A DNA stretch of 64,000 nt from Buxus sempervirens (Eukaryota; Streptophyta; Magnoliopsida; Buxales; Buxaceae). This document shows, one piece after another, positions 21,291 to 33,224 of this stretch. The notes under the pieces were generated by a model that was not told the DNA's origin, made no database searches, and saw only the letters and a program-made list of their open reading frames with translations. The position numbers and the translations under genes are program-made. The stretch is taken from assembly GCA_947561395.2 (NCBI GenBank), contig OX387192.1, positions 10,886,221-10,950,220 on the forward strand. Direction: 5' to 3'. Each line of letters opens with the position of its first letter. Within the stretch, counting starts at the first letter, position 1.

Positions 21291-22847
21291 TTGCTAATTC
21301 TTTGATCTCGGCGACCGCAGTTATCCCTATGAGAGGGTATTGCGCCGTTCTTAGCATGCTTGAACTTGAAGCGATCGGCTGCCCGTTCTTGTCATAACCA
21401 CTAAATGAAATTGGTTTCACCCCTTCTTCATACAGGGATGCATGTGCGGCATTAGAGTCTATGGCAAAAGGCCGCTTGTCAGCTTTTACCTCTTCGATTT
21501 TGCCATCTTTCCAAAACAGCAACGATTGGTGCAAAGAAGATGGTACACATCCATTCGAATGAATCAAATCTCTTCCCAACAATGCGTTGTATCCGGCCGA
21601 TGATTCAATTACGAAGAATGCCGTTAGAGATTGCCACACCCCAACCGTTAGTTCGATTGGGAGGATTCCTCTTGTTCCTGTAACACCACCTGCAAAGTTA
21701 GTAACAGTGATCTCGGAAGGAATTAGATCCGAATAAGACTTACCTAATTTCTTCAATGTGGAAATCGGAATGAAATTCACTGCAGCCCCGTTATTAATTA
21801 GAATCCTATTGATAGGGATCTCGTTCATATACGCCTTTATAAATAACGGTTTCAGATGTTGAGTCATAGCGAAGGATGGTTTAGCAAAACATACCTCTCC
21901 GACCGGGCCAATTTGGTCATTATCGGCCGGTTCTTGATTTCCTTTATCTTCTTCAAGATGTTCTAGATCAATCACATATAATGCGACTGGGTCCCCTTCA
22001 TCACTGGTTTCTTCCGGTCATGGTAATTCCATGCTTGCCCCAAAAGTCATAGGTAAAGTGAGAACCATGTGACAGTCGAGTGGTATTGGAGGCATTCGGC
22101 CGAAACAAATTTCGGCTATTGATGCATCAGCACTCAATGGTGGCTGATTCAGTGATTCACTAATCTCATCTTTTGGTGTTTCGAGCATCATCTCCTCAGT
22201 CATTTCTACTGTTGAGGGAGTTGACATCCTGCTATATTCAGTTAGCAACTGCTCAACTAGCAACTGTTCGCTTTCCCATCCGGCAAATTTATCCGTCAGA
22301 TCATCATCAGATACCAGTCTTTCAGTCACTGAAGTTACTATATTGGAACTTGGCTAGGGTGCAGTAACCGGAGTAACCGATGCACTCGGTAATGGGCTCT
22401 TCTAGAGCTTTTGTGGTTTGGGGTGCTTCTTTTGGCAGTAAACCTGGATGACCAATACGGCTCCGAAGATCCAATACTTTGTTCCTGGTATCGTCTTTTA
22501 GCTTGTTGTTGCTGCCAGCGTCGCTTCTGCGTTCTAGTTAATTCCGTGACATTTGCCTGCGAATGGAAAGGGAACTTAGGATGAGTTAACTTTTTCCAAT
22601 GACCATTTCTAATAATAGGGGGTTTTACCATCCTAGGCTTGCCCTTGTTTACCATCATGTATTGCTCATAAGTCATATAACCGCTTTCCAGAGCTGAACT
22701 ATATGGACCCGCCGACCTTGGCGACGAATGTACTCGTCTTCCAGAAGCCAAGTAAAATGGCCTTTTGCCCCCCTGAGTGGGGCGTGTATCTTCGTACTCT
22801 AGAAATTTCCCTTTGTTACGTTGCGTATGTTGATATTCTAACATCAC
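21280..22847 (-). pseudogene. Gag-pol linker and aspartic protease of element C
   Basis: 22847-22338 is basic and Gln-rich (WQQQQAKRRYQEQ) with no clear domain. 22329-21280 is one frame with a TGA at 22018-22020. It holds the protease: RILINNGAAVNFIPISTLKKLG, where plant retroelements usually have D-x-G-A; Asn stands where the catalytic Asp is expected, so the enzyme would be dead. Later YNALLGRDLIH fits the family's second hydrophobic-Gly motif. The protease frame ends at 21280 and overlaps the RT frame start by about ten bases in another frame. This may be decay or a native shift; I cannot tell. Confidence 0.8.
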
Positions 22848-24880
22848 CTTTTGTTTGCAATTGTAACAGAGTTCGCCTGATGATACTTCTATTTTCTCCG
22901 AGAGTTTACCCTGTATATCCTATTTAGAGGATGAACCCTCAGATGATTTGGCAACCGTTTCCGATCGCTTTGTGGCTACAACTCGGGTGGAGGAGAACTC
23001 GGAAGAAACTGCAGTCAATTTATTTACTAACGTCTCGCTGGGGACTTGCTTTCTGTTTTCTTCCCTGTTGGGTTCACGCCTGGACTTATGCCACCATTCT
23101 CCCCAAATTTCACCTCTTCTTTCCTGTTGCCACGATCGGCCTTGAGTAGGTGGATAACTCCAATAGTTTCTTGGTCGTAAGTTCAACTGGCTTTGAACCG
23201 GTGGTATCTGTTTTCCCAAATTTTTTGAGGAAGATCCGTCTAGGTCGATTTTAACAGTTGGAGTGCGTTTAGGCAAACCAATGGTGACCATGTTCGCTGA
23301 TACTTCTTTAGGAAACGGTTGTGTGTACCTGCATCTTTTCCTTGTCTGTGTTGGCGAACTTCAGGAGTCCTTTATCAATATTTTCCTGTATCACATTTCG
23401 AAGCACAGTACACTCATTAGTTTCATGAGTCTTCACTCCGTGCCATTTACACGTTTTACCCTTGGCCGCTACATTGGCTGGGATAAAAGGGGTGGTCTTT
23501 GGTTAGTCTGAAAAATCCCTGTTTTAAAAGATATTCAAATATCTCAGCCGTTTTTTGAATATCGAAAGAGTAATTTCGCCTGAAGGTATTTGTTTCTTTC
23601 GTTTCTTCTTTATCCTTGGTTTTTTGAATAAGAATCGAACAGGTAATTGATTGTTTTCCCATGACCTCTACCATTCCGTACTCAAAATTCGGGTCCCTGT
23701 AATACGACCCGTAAGATGAGGTTTTCTTTTCGTTGTCTTCCTGTAATAGCCATTCATACTTGGCGGCTCTGGCCAACAACTCAAATAAGTCTTCAAACTG
23801 TTCACCTTCGAACTTCTTTTGGAATTCAAAGTGTAGACGGTTTAAAGCTAGATTTGAAAACTCCGATTCTGGTAAAAGAATTCGGCATTTGTTCTTCATA
23901 TATTTGAATTGAGCGATATATTTATCGGCCGATTCCCCTGGTTGTTGTCTTAACCAAGCAAGATCAACCATGGTGACTTCGGGTTCCGTTCGATAAAATT
24001 GGGAGTGAAATGTTTCTTCCATCATCGCCCAATTTGTAACGGAATTAGCTGGCAACGTAATGTACCATGTAAAGGCCTGTACAGTTAATGAATTTCCAAA
24101 TAATCTGAGTCTGAGAAAATCATTACTGGTAGCCTCTCCACATTGAACCATAAATCGGCCAATATGTTCAATGGTAGATTGTTGGCCTTCTCCTGAAAAC
24201 AAAGTGAATTCAGGAATTTTGTATCCCCTAAGAAATTCAAATTGCTGGTCAATCCAGGCCGGGTAAGGTTTACGATATACTAGCCTAGTCATTTGTCGGT
24301 GATATTGATCTCCGATCATTTCTTGAATCACATTCTAAATCTAATTTCGGTTCATGGCCATATTCCTTACACCGATGTCCTCTCTATGGTTCTCCTGGAC
24401 CTCCCTTTGCCCCTCGGGGCGTAATTCGGCCAGAGGCACATTAGGAGAAATTGGGATAGCAGGAGGTATTTCTCCTCTAGCAGCAGCGACGTTGGCCGTC
24501 TCATTTCGGCCGTTACCGCCTAAGTTTATAGGTGGTGGCTGCTTTGGGATATTTATCCTTTCATGAGCATTTGAACCAGCAGCCGATGTCTCGGCTCATT
24601 CGGCCATCATGGCCGGTCTTGCCATTGTGGAGAATCCTTCCTGCAATACTGCTAGGATTCTACCATTATCGGAAGAAATTTTGTTAATACCCTGACCAAA
24701 GCCTGCCATTTGCTGGCTAAGACCTTGTATGGCCTGAATAAGTTGTTAATTAAGATCCGGCTGAGAACTCGAAGGTCCTTCTTCCGGGACTTTTGAAGCA
24801 TAAAGAGGATTTACCTGAGATTCGGCAGGTTCCTCTGGCGTTGCATTTTCAGCATGCCAAGTACTTCTTCTTGCCGCCAT
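22848..24880 (-). pseudogene. Gag of element C
   Basis: The best start is ATG 24880 (MAARRSTW). The frame continues through TAA about 24748 and further stops near 24600 and 24340 into an open stretch 24331-23456. That stretch holds the Gag core: YKIPEFTLFSGE, TVQAFTWYITLP, MEETFHSQFYRTEPEVT, LAWLRQQPGESADKYIAQF. A frameshift near 23300-23450 precedes 23291-22920. A half zinc motif (LCYNCKQK) lies near 22865. Its Gag differs strongly from that of element A, so C belongs to another family. Confidence 0.85.
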
Positions 24881-25198
24881 TAGTGCTCTTTCAAAGACTA
24901 ATGGTCCCACCGGGCGTGCCAAAAAGGGATGTTGCTCCGAAATTGGGCCGGTGTGGACACGTGTCGGTGTTGATGATGTGTCTCTACGTGGGCGTGCCAG
25001 TATCATTTGATACAATGATTTCGGGTCGAACCCTGACCCCAGGCACCTGTTCCGAATCTAAACCGGGATTGGTTCAGTCGTACTGCAAGTCACCTGTAAT
25101 AAAATCGGTCAGGCGATGATATGAAGACTAGGGGTTCGGTCTTCGTTTGAGTTCTTGTAAGTGTTTGAAAGCGAAAGCAACTAATGGCACACAAATCC

Positions 25199-25204
25199 TT
25201 TATT
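25199..25204 (-). terminator. Polyadenylation signal in the LTR of element C
   Basis: The minus strand has AATAAA in TTATAATAAAGGATTTGTG, about 115 bp before the inner LTR edge. It fits the end of the R region. Confidence 0.45.
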
Positions 25205-25700
25205 ATAAAATCGGCCGACGGGCCGAAAGCGACAACAGATAATCCTCAAAAGGGAAACAAAAAGTAAAAAGAAAACTGACAGGGCTTGCAGGACCAGCCT
25301 GTCCTGGTCTTATAGCCGTAATCGGGTATAAGCATAAGAGGAAGGGGGCGGCTGCTAGCAAAGCCAATTCAAAGGGTTCACCTTGGATTGCTGCTTACTC
25401 GAAAATACACAAGTCACCTGGCGTGATCAGAGCGAGTCTCGGGACCGGCTGCTCGGGATTCTGTAAACACAGAACTACGAGTCAGGGGCGACCTCAACTT
25501 ACTCTCCGGTGGCAGGATTCTGGTGTTAATCGGAGTAAAGAGGGGTCTAAGATGTCACTACGACTGGAAGCAGTGAGAGAGGTCCTAGTTTATCTTTCTG
25601 ACTACAGTGTAGAAGAGGGGATAAAGATCATGGATGATCAAAATAATATTATAACCGGTTACGGTTGGATGGATTGTGTCTTCGAGTTCTTCGAAGTTGT

Positions 25701-25710
25701 ACTTTTTATA
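25701..25710 (-). promoter_or_regulatory. TATA box in the LTR of element C
   Basis: On the minus strand the sequence reads GGCTATAAAAAGT. It lies about 330 bp into the LTR and about 500 bp before the AATAAA, a normal U3/R layout. Confidence 0.55.
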
Positions 25711-26041
25711 GCCAATCCTTGACGGTTGCTCAACATCCTACTCTTGCACGATCTTCATGGTGGGTGGTCGTTTTCAGTCTTCTGCTCCAGAAAGATAACC
25801 ACTCGGCCACGATCTTTAAATAGGTTACTCTTGAACGACCGATGGCACGATCTTCTGATAATTGTGAATGTGGTTTTGTCGTATTGGCTTGCGTGGCTTG
25901 AACTGTATTCTTGGTTTTGTGCGCATGCTGATGTGGCCTGTCCAACTGTACAAGACCTACGTGTTTTGATGCGATGGCCTAAATAAGCCACATAGGCACC
26001 ACGTGCCCTTTTCTTATTCGTTGGTCTATAGGGTGTAAACA

Positions 26042-28948
26042 GCTTTATTCTGTTTTTTTGTAACGTCCCTTGGAGGAGCACCTTCTTGTTCTTGTTTTAC
26101 AAATTTTTATTTTTCTTGGGGAGAGAAGCAGATGCCGTTTTTCACTTGAGGAGAAAAGCTCTCTCCGTTTTTCACTCACTGCCATCTGGGTTCTAACTTA
26201 CCGATTTGGAATGTCGCTTATGTGTTTGACAAAAATCCAGCACCGAGAAACCCATGTAAGATAATATGAAGTGCAACAGATTACTGCTGTTGTTCTTGTT
26301 AATCATTTCCTTTTTGCCATTTACATTATTGCTGGATATGAGTTTTTTTCCCGTCATGATACCTGTGCTTTATTCGGAGTCATATATCCAGCTTTTATTG
26401 AATGAGAAAACAAGTTTTCTTTGTGTAGTTCAGCCATTAGTATCTATTGTTTAAAATCCAGTTGCTTGGATTTGCATTTAGCAGCCAAAGTTTTAGTTGC
26501 TTGTGTTTAGCCATTTAATGCTGTTCTCTTGCTCCTCCTTGAGATAGGGTTTTCGTTTTTCTTGGCTGTCATTTTGATTCATTTATTCTCTCTTTCTTTT
26601 ACATTGTCACCATCTGCCGAAATCCCACCCCTTCTTTCGTAAATTAATCAGGCGTAATAACTTGCAATTGAGATTGCTAACTTCTCACAGTCCTATTTTC
26701 TTGTGGATGCTTTGCAGGCTTTTAACCATGTTAGTGGATTAGTTGTTAAAAAAAAAAAAGTCGATTCAAGCCATCTAAGATATAGTCTTCTCATATTAGT
26801 GATATTTACTAAGATGGTTTCCAATTGTGTATTGGTTCCTTCCAAACTTTATTCTAGTTTCCATATTGTTCACAGTTGGTGATTTTATGGAGAGTCTAAT
26901 TATTCTTTTTTTTTATCAGTTAGAGTCTAATTATTCATTGGGTGTTCATTCATTGCTTAAATACAAAGTAATTTGGAGTTATCATTCCTTACAGTTAGGC
27001 TTACACCAAAGGAATCATAATATAGTCTAGGGTCTGCTGAAGCAGGGTCTTACTATGTGTGGATTTCAGTGATACCTCCGGTCATAACTTACTGAGTGCT
27101 ATAATTCCGTAACAAAATATGGGATGGGATCCATAATTCAATGGCTAATCCTATGTAACAAAGCACAAAAGTTATGGGAATAGTGATTTCATAGTGGCAA
27201 ACCTATAAATATTGACACCTAGGCATTGGAATTTTTGTTGCACATCTTTTCATTTGTTATTTTACAATAGATTTTCATCATTATCTAAAATAGGATAGCC
27301 AAGCGTTTTTTCAGCAATTTCGTTATTCAATGTTAGAGGCAAGCCATAATTGCTTTGATGTCTCATTTCTATGAATTGTGGGCTAAAACTATTTTTGGAG
27401 GTCTAAAATCAAAGCTGAATGAACCATTATAAAGTATATTTTAGAAATAGTTCCAACACTTTCAACTTTGAATGTTGACTATACTGAATAATTTGTTAAT
27501 TGCAACTACTATTTAGTAGCTACATTGAGATAATCTGTATAATTTAGAAAATTAACAAGGAAGTCTCACTGAAATCATATATATTTCATTTGAAACATTG
27601 AGATAATCTGTATCAAAATTTTCATTTCAAAGCAGGGGCTCTGTTGAATTTTATGATTTTTTTTCTCTTGTTTCCTTTACATAATGATCTATGGTATCCT
27701 AGTAATGACTTACTATACTTATCTTAGGTCTTGAAGCATATCTTTGTTATCAAAGTGATGATTATAAGGGTGTGCCTTTCTTCTCTTTTTTACTTATTTT
27801 CTTTTATAATTATTCCATGATGTCATGGAAGATTTGGTTTTTTTTCAATTCTGTTTTTGATATTATGTGCTATATAAATGGACTATTTTAGGCCCTAAAT
27901 GGATATATATATATAGCATATTATATATAGGGTTCTGTTTCCTTTCTCACTAATTTATTTCAATTCTAATGCATATCTGATCATGTTTCTCTATTATGTG
28001 TTTCCTTCTGCAACTGCTATGTTAATGACATTAGTGGCTCTAGCATCAAGTTGCTTTAGGTTATTACATTTGTTACACTGAAAGTGACATTTCACGTTTT
28101 TATAATCAAAGTTCTTGGTTCCTTGAATTTTCAACTATGATGCTTCATAATTCAAATATAAAAAAATGAGACTTGATGGGAAGGACCATCGAGCATTCTT
28201 GCAACTTGAAGTTGTAAATATTTTTGTTTGAGTCTTAGCAGAACCTTTATGTCCTTTCTCTTTCGTTCTACTATGAATCTCTTTTGAGTCTTGGGCATCA
28301 CACAAGCCAACCAATCAGCTTTCTTTTTTAATGATCTGAGATCATCTTAGTTACAGCGTATAAGTATTAGTATAGTCACCACCAATATCTCTACCCAATT
28401 CCCGTTACTAGGAGCTGGTCTCATCGATTTTTTCTATTAGGTGTTGAGTCTGTGTTAATGATCTAAGAAACCCACTTAGGTGGTTGACTTCTTTTTTGAG
28501 GCAATCATTGAATCAATTGCTGAACCTGTTTCTCTATTATGTGACTAACAGTTACAACTTTTCATTTTTTTGTTATTGTCTTTAAGTGGTTCTATACTCC
28601 AAATATAAATCAAATGCAAATGCATCCAATATGGTTGGTTGACCTTTTTTTGGAACAACTAAAACTTTGAATGCTTCATGATGAAATGGAATTCTAGGAA
28701 TCAAATGCAAATGCATCCAATATCGTCTTTGCACTTGTTTTTGGTGCTTTGAATGTAATCATTTTTTATAACTTCTTTGTTTTTGGTGCTTTTAATTCAT
28801 GCTTTAAGGGCAACTAGACAACTTGTATGTTAGAAATTAATAATTGTGAAAATTGTTTGAATATCTTTTTTTTTAATGAAACAAATAACTCTTTTAGTAT
28901 GTCATAAGTTATGAGTTTATTATTAATATTTTAATGATCACATATAGG
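26042..28948. other. AT-rich intergenic stretch
   Basis: These 2.9 kb hold no gene I can support. They contain T-runs, an ATATATATATATAG stretch at 27904, and two small local repeats: CATTGAGATAATCTGTAT at about 27523 and 27597, and ATCAAATGCAAATGCATCCA at about 28608 and 28698. The left end of the Harbinger element below should lie here, but I could not find its terminal repeat. Confidence 0.5.
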
Positions 28949-30254
28949 ATGGATGACATTGGGTATGATAGTGATGAAGAAATCATGCCCATGATTGCTA
29001 CTATTGTTGGAGCTACTATGACTGCTGTTGCGGTATGGTATCATCAAAGATATCTTGCAAAAGAACCTTCACTAAGTCATGACTATTTGAGACATAGGTT
29101 CTTAGAAAGAATGTACAACGAAAGCAACCAAACTTGTCGTGATCAGTTAAGGCTTAATCAGACTGCATTTTATAGATTATGTCATCTTTTATGGTATAAT
29201 CGAAGGTTGCGTGATTCGAGGTATGTAACTGTGGAAGAACAAGCAACGATATTTTTACACATTATTGCACATAATGTCAAAATTAGAGCTATCCGAGGAT
29301 ATTTTAGGCGTTCTACAGAAACAATAAGTCGATACTTCAATAAGGTGTTAAATGCAGTCATTAGTTTGCATCAAGATTTTTTAAAACCTCCTGATCGTTT
29401 ACCGCCTCAAGAAATCATCAATGATGAAAGACTGAAGTATTTTAAGGTAAAAATATACTACATGAACCTATTATTTTAGCTTTTTTCTATTTATATTTTC
29501 TTATACTCTTATGAAATCCAATAGGACTGTATGGGAGCTTAAGATGGAACATATATTCCAGCAATGGTTCCACTTATCGACCAAGGCAGATATCGAAATA
29601 GGAAGCAAGAAATTTCACAAAATGTTTTAGGGGCTTGCTCTATGGATACGAAATTCACCTATGTATTAACTGGTTGGAAAGGTTCTGCCTCTGATTCTAG
29701 AGTCCTACAATCTGCCCTTAGAAGACAGAATCCGTTGGTTGTTCCTACTGGTATTCTTTTTCTTCAATTTTGGCTTGTAAATTTAATTAAAATATCATAA
29801 AAACATATAAAATGATATAATACCTTTTCATCGTAGGTAAATATTATCTGGTGGATGCGAGGTATGCAAATGCTACAAGATTTCTTGCTCCATATATCGC
29901 GGTGTTCGCTACCATCTTAACGAATGGATTGGTCGTACACCACAAAACCCTAAAGAGTTATTTAATCATCGACACACTTCGGCACGTAATGTAATTGAAC
30001 CAACGTTTGGGTTATTGAAGAAACGTTGGGTGATTTTGAGAACTGCTCCCTTCCTTGATATAGATACGCAAGCTAAAATTGTGATTGCATGTTGCATTAT
30101 TCATAATCACATCAAAAATGTCAATCCAGATGATTATCTTCAAGATTTTGAAGAGGAGTTAAAATTTGAGCCTACACCACAAGAACATGATGAAATGATC
30201 ACACAAATTGAAGTTACTGAGCAATGGCAAAAATTTCGAGATGATCTTGCTTAG
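28949..30254 (+). pseudogene. PIF/Harbinger-type transposase (DDE superfamily), three exons, inactivated
   Basis: Exon 1 (28949-29446) ends AAG|GTAAAA, exon 2 is 29525-29750 and exon 3 is 29837-30254; all introns are GT-AG and short. Exon 1 has YRLCHLLWYN, then RRSTETISRYFNKVL. The catalytic residues of the family are visible: Asp in DGTYIP at the start of exon 2, Asp in SASDSRVLQSA, and Glu in NVIEPTFGLLKKRW in exon 3. Two lesions kill it: TAA at 29540-29542, directly before the first catalytic Asp, and a two-base (AT) insertion near 29899 in exon 3. The end (EVTEQWQKFRDDLA) is typical of the family. The companion Myb/SANT ORF follows on the same strand. Confidence 0.88.
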
Positions 30255-30568
30255 AAGATGTTTGCTGATTTTCTATTAAGTCGAAATTGATTCAATTTAT
30301 ATTTATTTTTTTATGCCAAATAGTTGGCTTTTGAATTCCATTCTTGGGGGTTTTTTTTTTATTTGGGACGTATTCATCAATTTATAGTGTGCTTATTGAA
30401 ATTGATATCGTTTATTGTTCCACTTGAATATTTTGTGAGTTGAGATTATATAAAATTTATTGGTTTAAGCTTTATTACAACTTTCACTTTGCTTTTACTC
30501 CTTGTTATTTTTGTTTCATATTGGAAGAATATTTTGAAATCAAATATTTATTTTTCATATTACTAGGA

Positions 30569-30928
30569 ATGGAAATAGGAGAAGCTCAATTTCAATCTCA
30601 AGACACAAATGCTAAAGAGAAGGGAAAATATCTATCATGGACAATTGAGATGGATCGTGTATTAACTGAAACACTTGTTGATCAAGTACACCAAGGTAAC
30701 AAAGCAGGCAATGGATGGAAACTTGTGGCACTTACATCTGCAACAAAGGCTATATATAAGAAATGTAAAGTTCATATATCAAAATAAAATGTAAGATCTC
30801 GCTTAAAGACATGGGAGAAACACTACATGATCATTAATGAACTTCTCAAATAAAGTGGATTCGGATGGAATGAAACAAAAAAAATGATACAAGTAGATGA
30901 TGAAACTGTGTGGAATTCTTATATATAG
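30569..30928 (+). pseudogene. Myb/SANT-like accessory ORF of the Harbinger element
   Basis: One frame runs from ATG 30569 to TAG 30926-30928 with two in-frame stops (30785 and about 30851). It has WTIEMDRVLTETLVDQV, then NGWK, then RLKTWEKHY and FGWNE, the pattern of plant Myb/SANT-like DNA-binding proteins that accompany PIF/Harbinger transposases. GT follows the last stop, so a further exon is possible. Confidence 0.75.
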
Positions 30929-31630
30929 GTATTTTTTAAAGTATAGATGTTCTTATTTATTTATTTATTTTTTGTATCAATTATATACATGTATGATACT
31001 TTGTTAACAATTTTTTTTTTTTTTTTTTGCTTTTAATAGTCCCACAAACAATTTTTTTCCTAATTGTTGATTCTCTAAATGTTTATACTTTTTTTTTTAC
31101 TTTAGACCTTGATATAAAATAGGTTTACTTTGGACTTTCAGGACCTTTCTACCAACTGTTAGAATTTATTTTATTTACTGTTAATTGGGCACATTAATGA
31201 TTATTAGTTGTTCTCACTCAATTTATGTTGTCTAATCCATTTATGAGGCAATAATAATTTTCAATTTGTTATACTTTTTACGATAAAAAAAACTATATTT
31301 GTGGATTAAGTATTCCACCTAAGAGCACCAAATGCTTATATTTGATTGGTTGTTGCCTATTCCGGATGACACCTTTTCATGATCATCTTGTATTGTGTGG
31401 GCTCGACGAACCACATATTGTTGTAAGTGCCTACATCATATCAAGTATCTTGATAAAATCAATAACAAAGATTCTTACGGATTTGTTTTCAACCAAATGG
31501 TGGAATTGAAATTCACGTGTGAATTTCAAGAAAATTCCATAACTTAGCCAAACACCAAAATTTTAATATCTATGAATTCAAATTCATTGGATTTCAAATT
31601 CATGTGTGTTCCAATTCTCATGGATGTTTA

Positions 31631-31654
31631 AATTCACGCGATCCAAACGGACCC
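31631..31654 (+). repeat. Right terminal inverted repeat of the Harbinger element, with TAA target site
   Basis: Read outward-in on the minus strand, the end is GGGTCCGTTTGGATCGCGTG followed by AATT. It is flanked by TAA (31655-31657), the usual three-base PIF/Harbinger target. The 31470-31630 stretch of repeated AATTC-type words is typical subterminal sequence. The left partner was not found. Confidence 0.6.
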
Positions 31655-32093
31655 TAAGTATAAAAGGGAGGGACGGATAACAAAACGAGAAGGTCTAATA
31701 AGCCCTAAATATAATATAATAACGTGAGTATAGAGGGATTATTATACTGTGATTGACTTATTAGTAAAGGCAAGCTCTGGAAAAAGGAAGCCCTTGTGGA
31801 CCATATGGCTTTCTTGAGCCTCTCTTTTTTTTTTTTTATGGGACCTTTCGTTAGCCTCTCGCTGCTCACCTTTCTATTGTCAAATCTTTAATGCCGCCCA
31901 CTACCCTCTTCAATTCATCCTATCCTACCTACCTCCACCACTCCATTACACCACTATATACTTTAAATTCAAAGCTTTTACTTCCAGGTTCCTTCTCTCT
32001 CATTTATGGAACTGTCTCATATAAGTGTCACGGACACCCCCTGTAATTCAAAACGGATCACTTACTACCCCTGTAGTTTCAAAAACCGTCACC

Positions 32094-32644
32094 TAGGGCT
32101 GGCAACGGGTCGAATACGGTACGGATCTGTCATGATCCGAATCCGAACCGAAAATAAAAATCCGATATCCGAATTCGATCTGAAATCCGACGGATCTTTT
32201 ATATGTGAATCCGAATTCGAAACCGAATTTATATAATGTATCCGAATTCGAAATTCGACCGAATAAATAACCGAAATCCGAATTCGATCCGAATTAGATC
32301 CGATTTGAACTTAAAATTCAAAAGTTAAGTTTAACTATTAAATCAAATTTTAATTATCAAAACTAATGAGCCATATAAATATTAAAGCAAGATATGAATA
32401 AGGATAGTTTAACCATGGTTTATACAAAGTTTACCAATAATTTAATGAAAAGTATATGTTAATTTCGGTTCGGATCTTTTTCGGATCGGATATGGACAGA
32501 TTCGGATTCGGATCCGAATTCGGTCGGATCCGAAATCCGATATCCGTATTCGAACCACGGATCTATATTTTCGGATCGGATTCGGGATTTTCGGATCCGA
32601 TTCGGGTCGAATTCGGATATATATCAGACCCATTGCCAGCCCTA
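32094..32644. mobile_element. hAT-type MITE (551 bp) with 8-bp target duplication
   Basis: The ends are TAGGGCTGGCAA and TTGCCAGCCCTA, an imperfect 18-bp inverted repeat. CCGTCACC flanks both sides (32086-32093 and 32645-32652), an 8-bp duplication as hAT elements make. The interior is crowded with short palindromic words such as CCGAATTCGG and TCGGATCCGA. There is no transposase ORF. Removing it restores the host element's terminal repeat exactly, which confirms both calls. Confidence 0.92.
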
Positions 32645-33134
32645 CCGTCACCTACCACCCCTGTCATTACATTCCACACCAACACTGTTAGAACACTTTT
32701 CTAAATGGCCGAAATACCCCTCTTCAGAGTCTCTTCTTCGTTCTTTTTCTTCAAGTTAAAAGAGAACTCCAAAAAAAAAAAAAAAAGGCTCTTGTTGTTT
32801 TCTGGGCTCTGAGAAAAATGGCACAAAGGAGCACAAATTTGTGACGTATTAAGTTGAGGAAGATCCATTAAAGAAACTACATATCACGCAAACAATCAAA
32901 ACCCTAAATAACTCCTTGTGCTTGCGGCCGACTCAATGGAGTGTAGATACAGACGTTACCAAAATATATATATATATATATATTGTAGATACAGTCAGGT
33001 TCATCCTCACAAACCCTAATTTCTCCCTTTTTAATCTTTATCTCATCCTCTCTGTGCAATCGCAAATAGATTATCCGTTTCTCCCTTTCTCTAGTGGTGA
33101 TCGTTCCTGTATAATGTGGAGAGAGGTGGTTGAT

Positions 33135-33224
33135 TTTTCTCGTGATTGGTGTGGATATCGTGGCATTTGGTAAAGAAACTTTTCTCGTGATTGGTGTGGA
33201 TATCGTGGCATTTGGTAAAGAAAC
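33135..33224. repeat. 45-bp perfect tandem duplication
   Basis: Copy 1 is 33135-33179 and copy 2 is 33180-33224. Each starts TTTTCTCGTGATTGG and ends GGTAAAGAAAC. It lies inside the TIR transposon. Confidence 0.9.

Larger units (their letters stand above)
18802..26041 (-). mobile_element. Element C: decayed Tat-lineage Ty3 LTR retrotransposon on the minus strand, cut by A/B
   Basis: Read from right to left it has a 5' LTR (26041-25084), gag (24880-22848), protease (to about 21280), reverse transcriptase with an RNase H region and a second, archaeal-type RNase H, and the first part of integrase up to 18802. There it stops at the LTR of the A/B composite. The two RNase H-like regions point to the Tat lineage. 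The rest of integrase and the 3' LTR should lie left of the window. All genes carry stops or frameshifts. Confidence 0.85.
25084..26041 (-). repeat. Probable 5' LTR of element C
   Basis: On the minus strand it would start TGTTTACACCC (26041) and end GTGACTTGCA (25084), giving TG...CA ends and 958 bp. It contains a TATA box (25710-25701) and a polyadenylation signal (25204-25199) in the expected order. The outer edge is likely; the inner edge is uncertain because no convincing primer-binding site follows directly. The second LTR is outside the window, so the edges cannot be checked by pairing. Confidence 0.5.
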
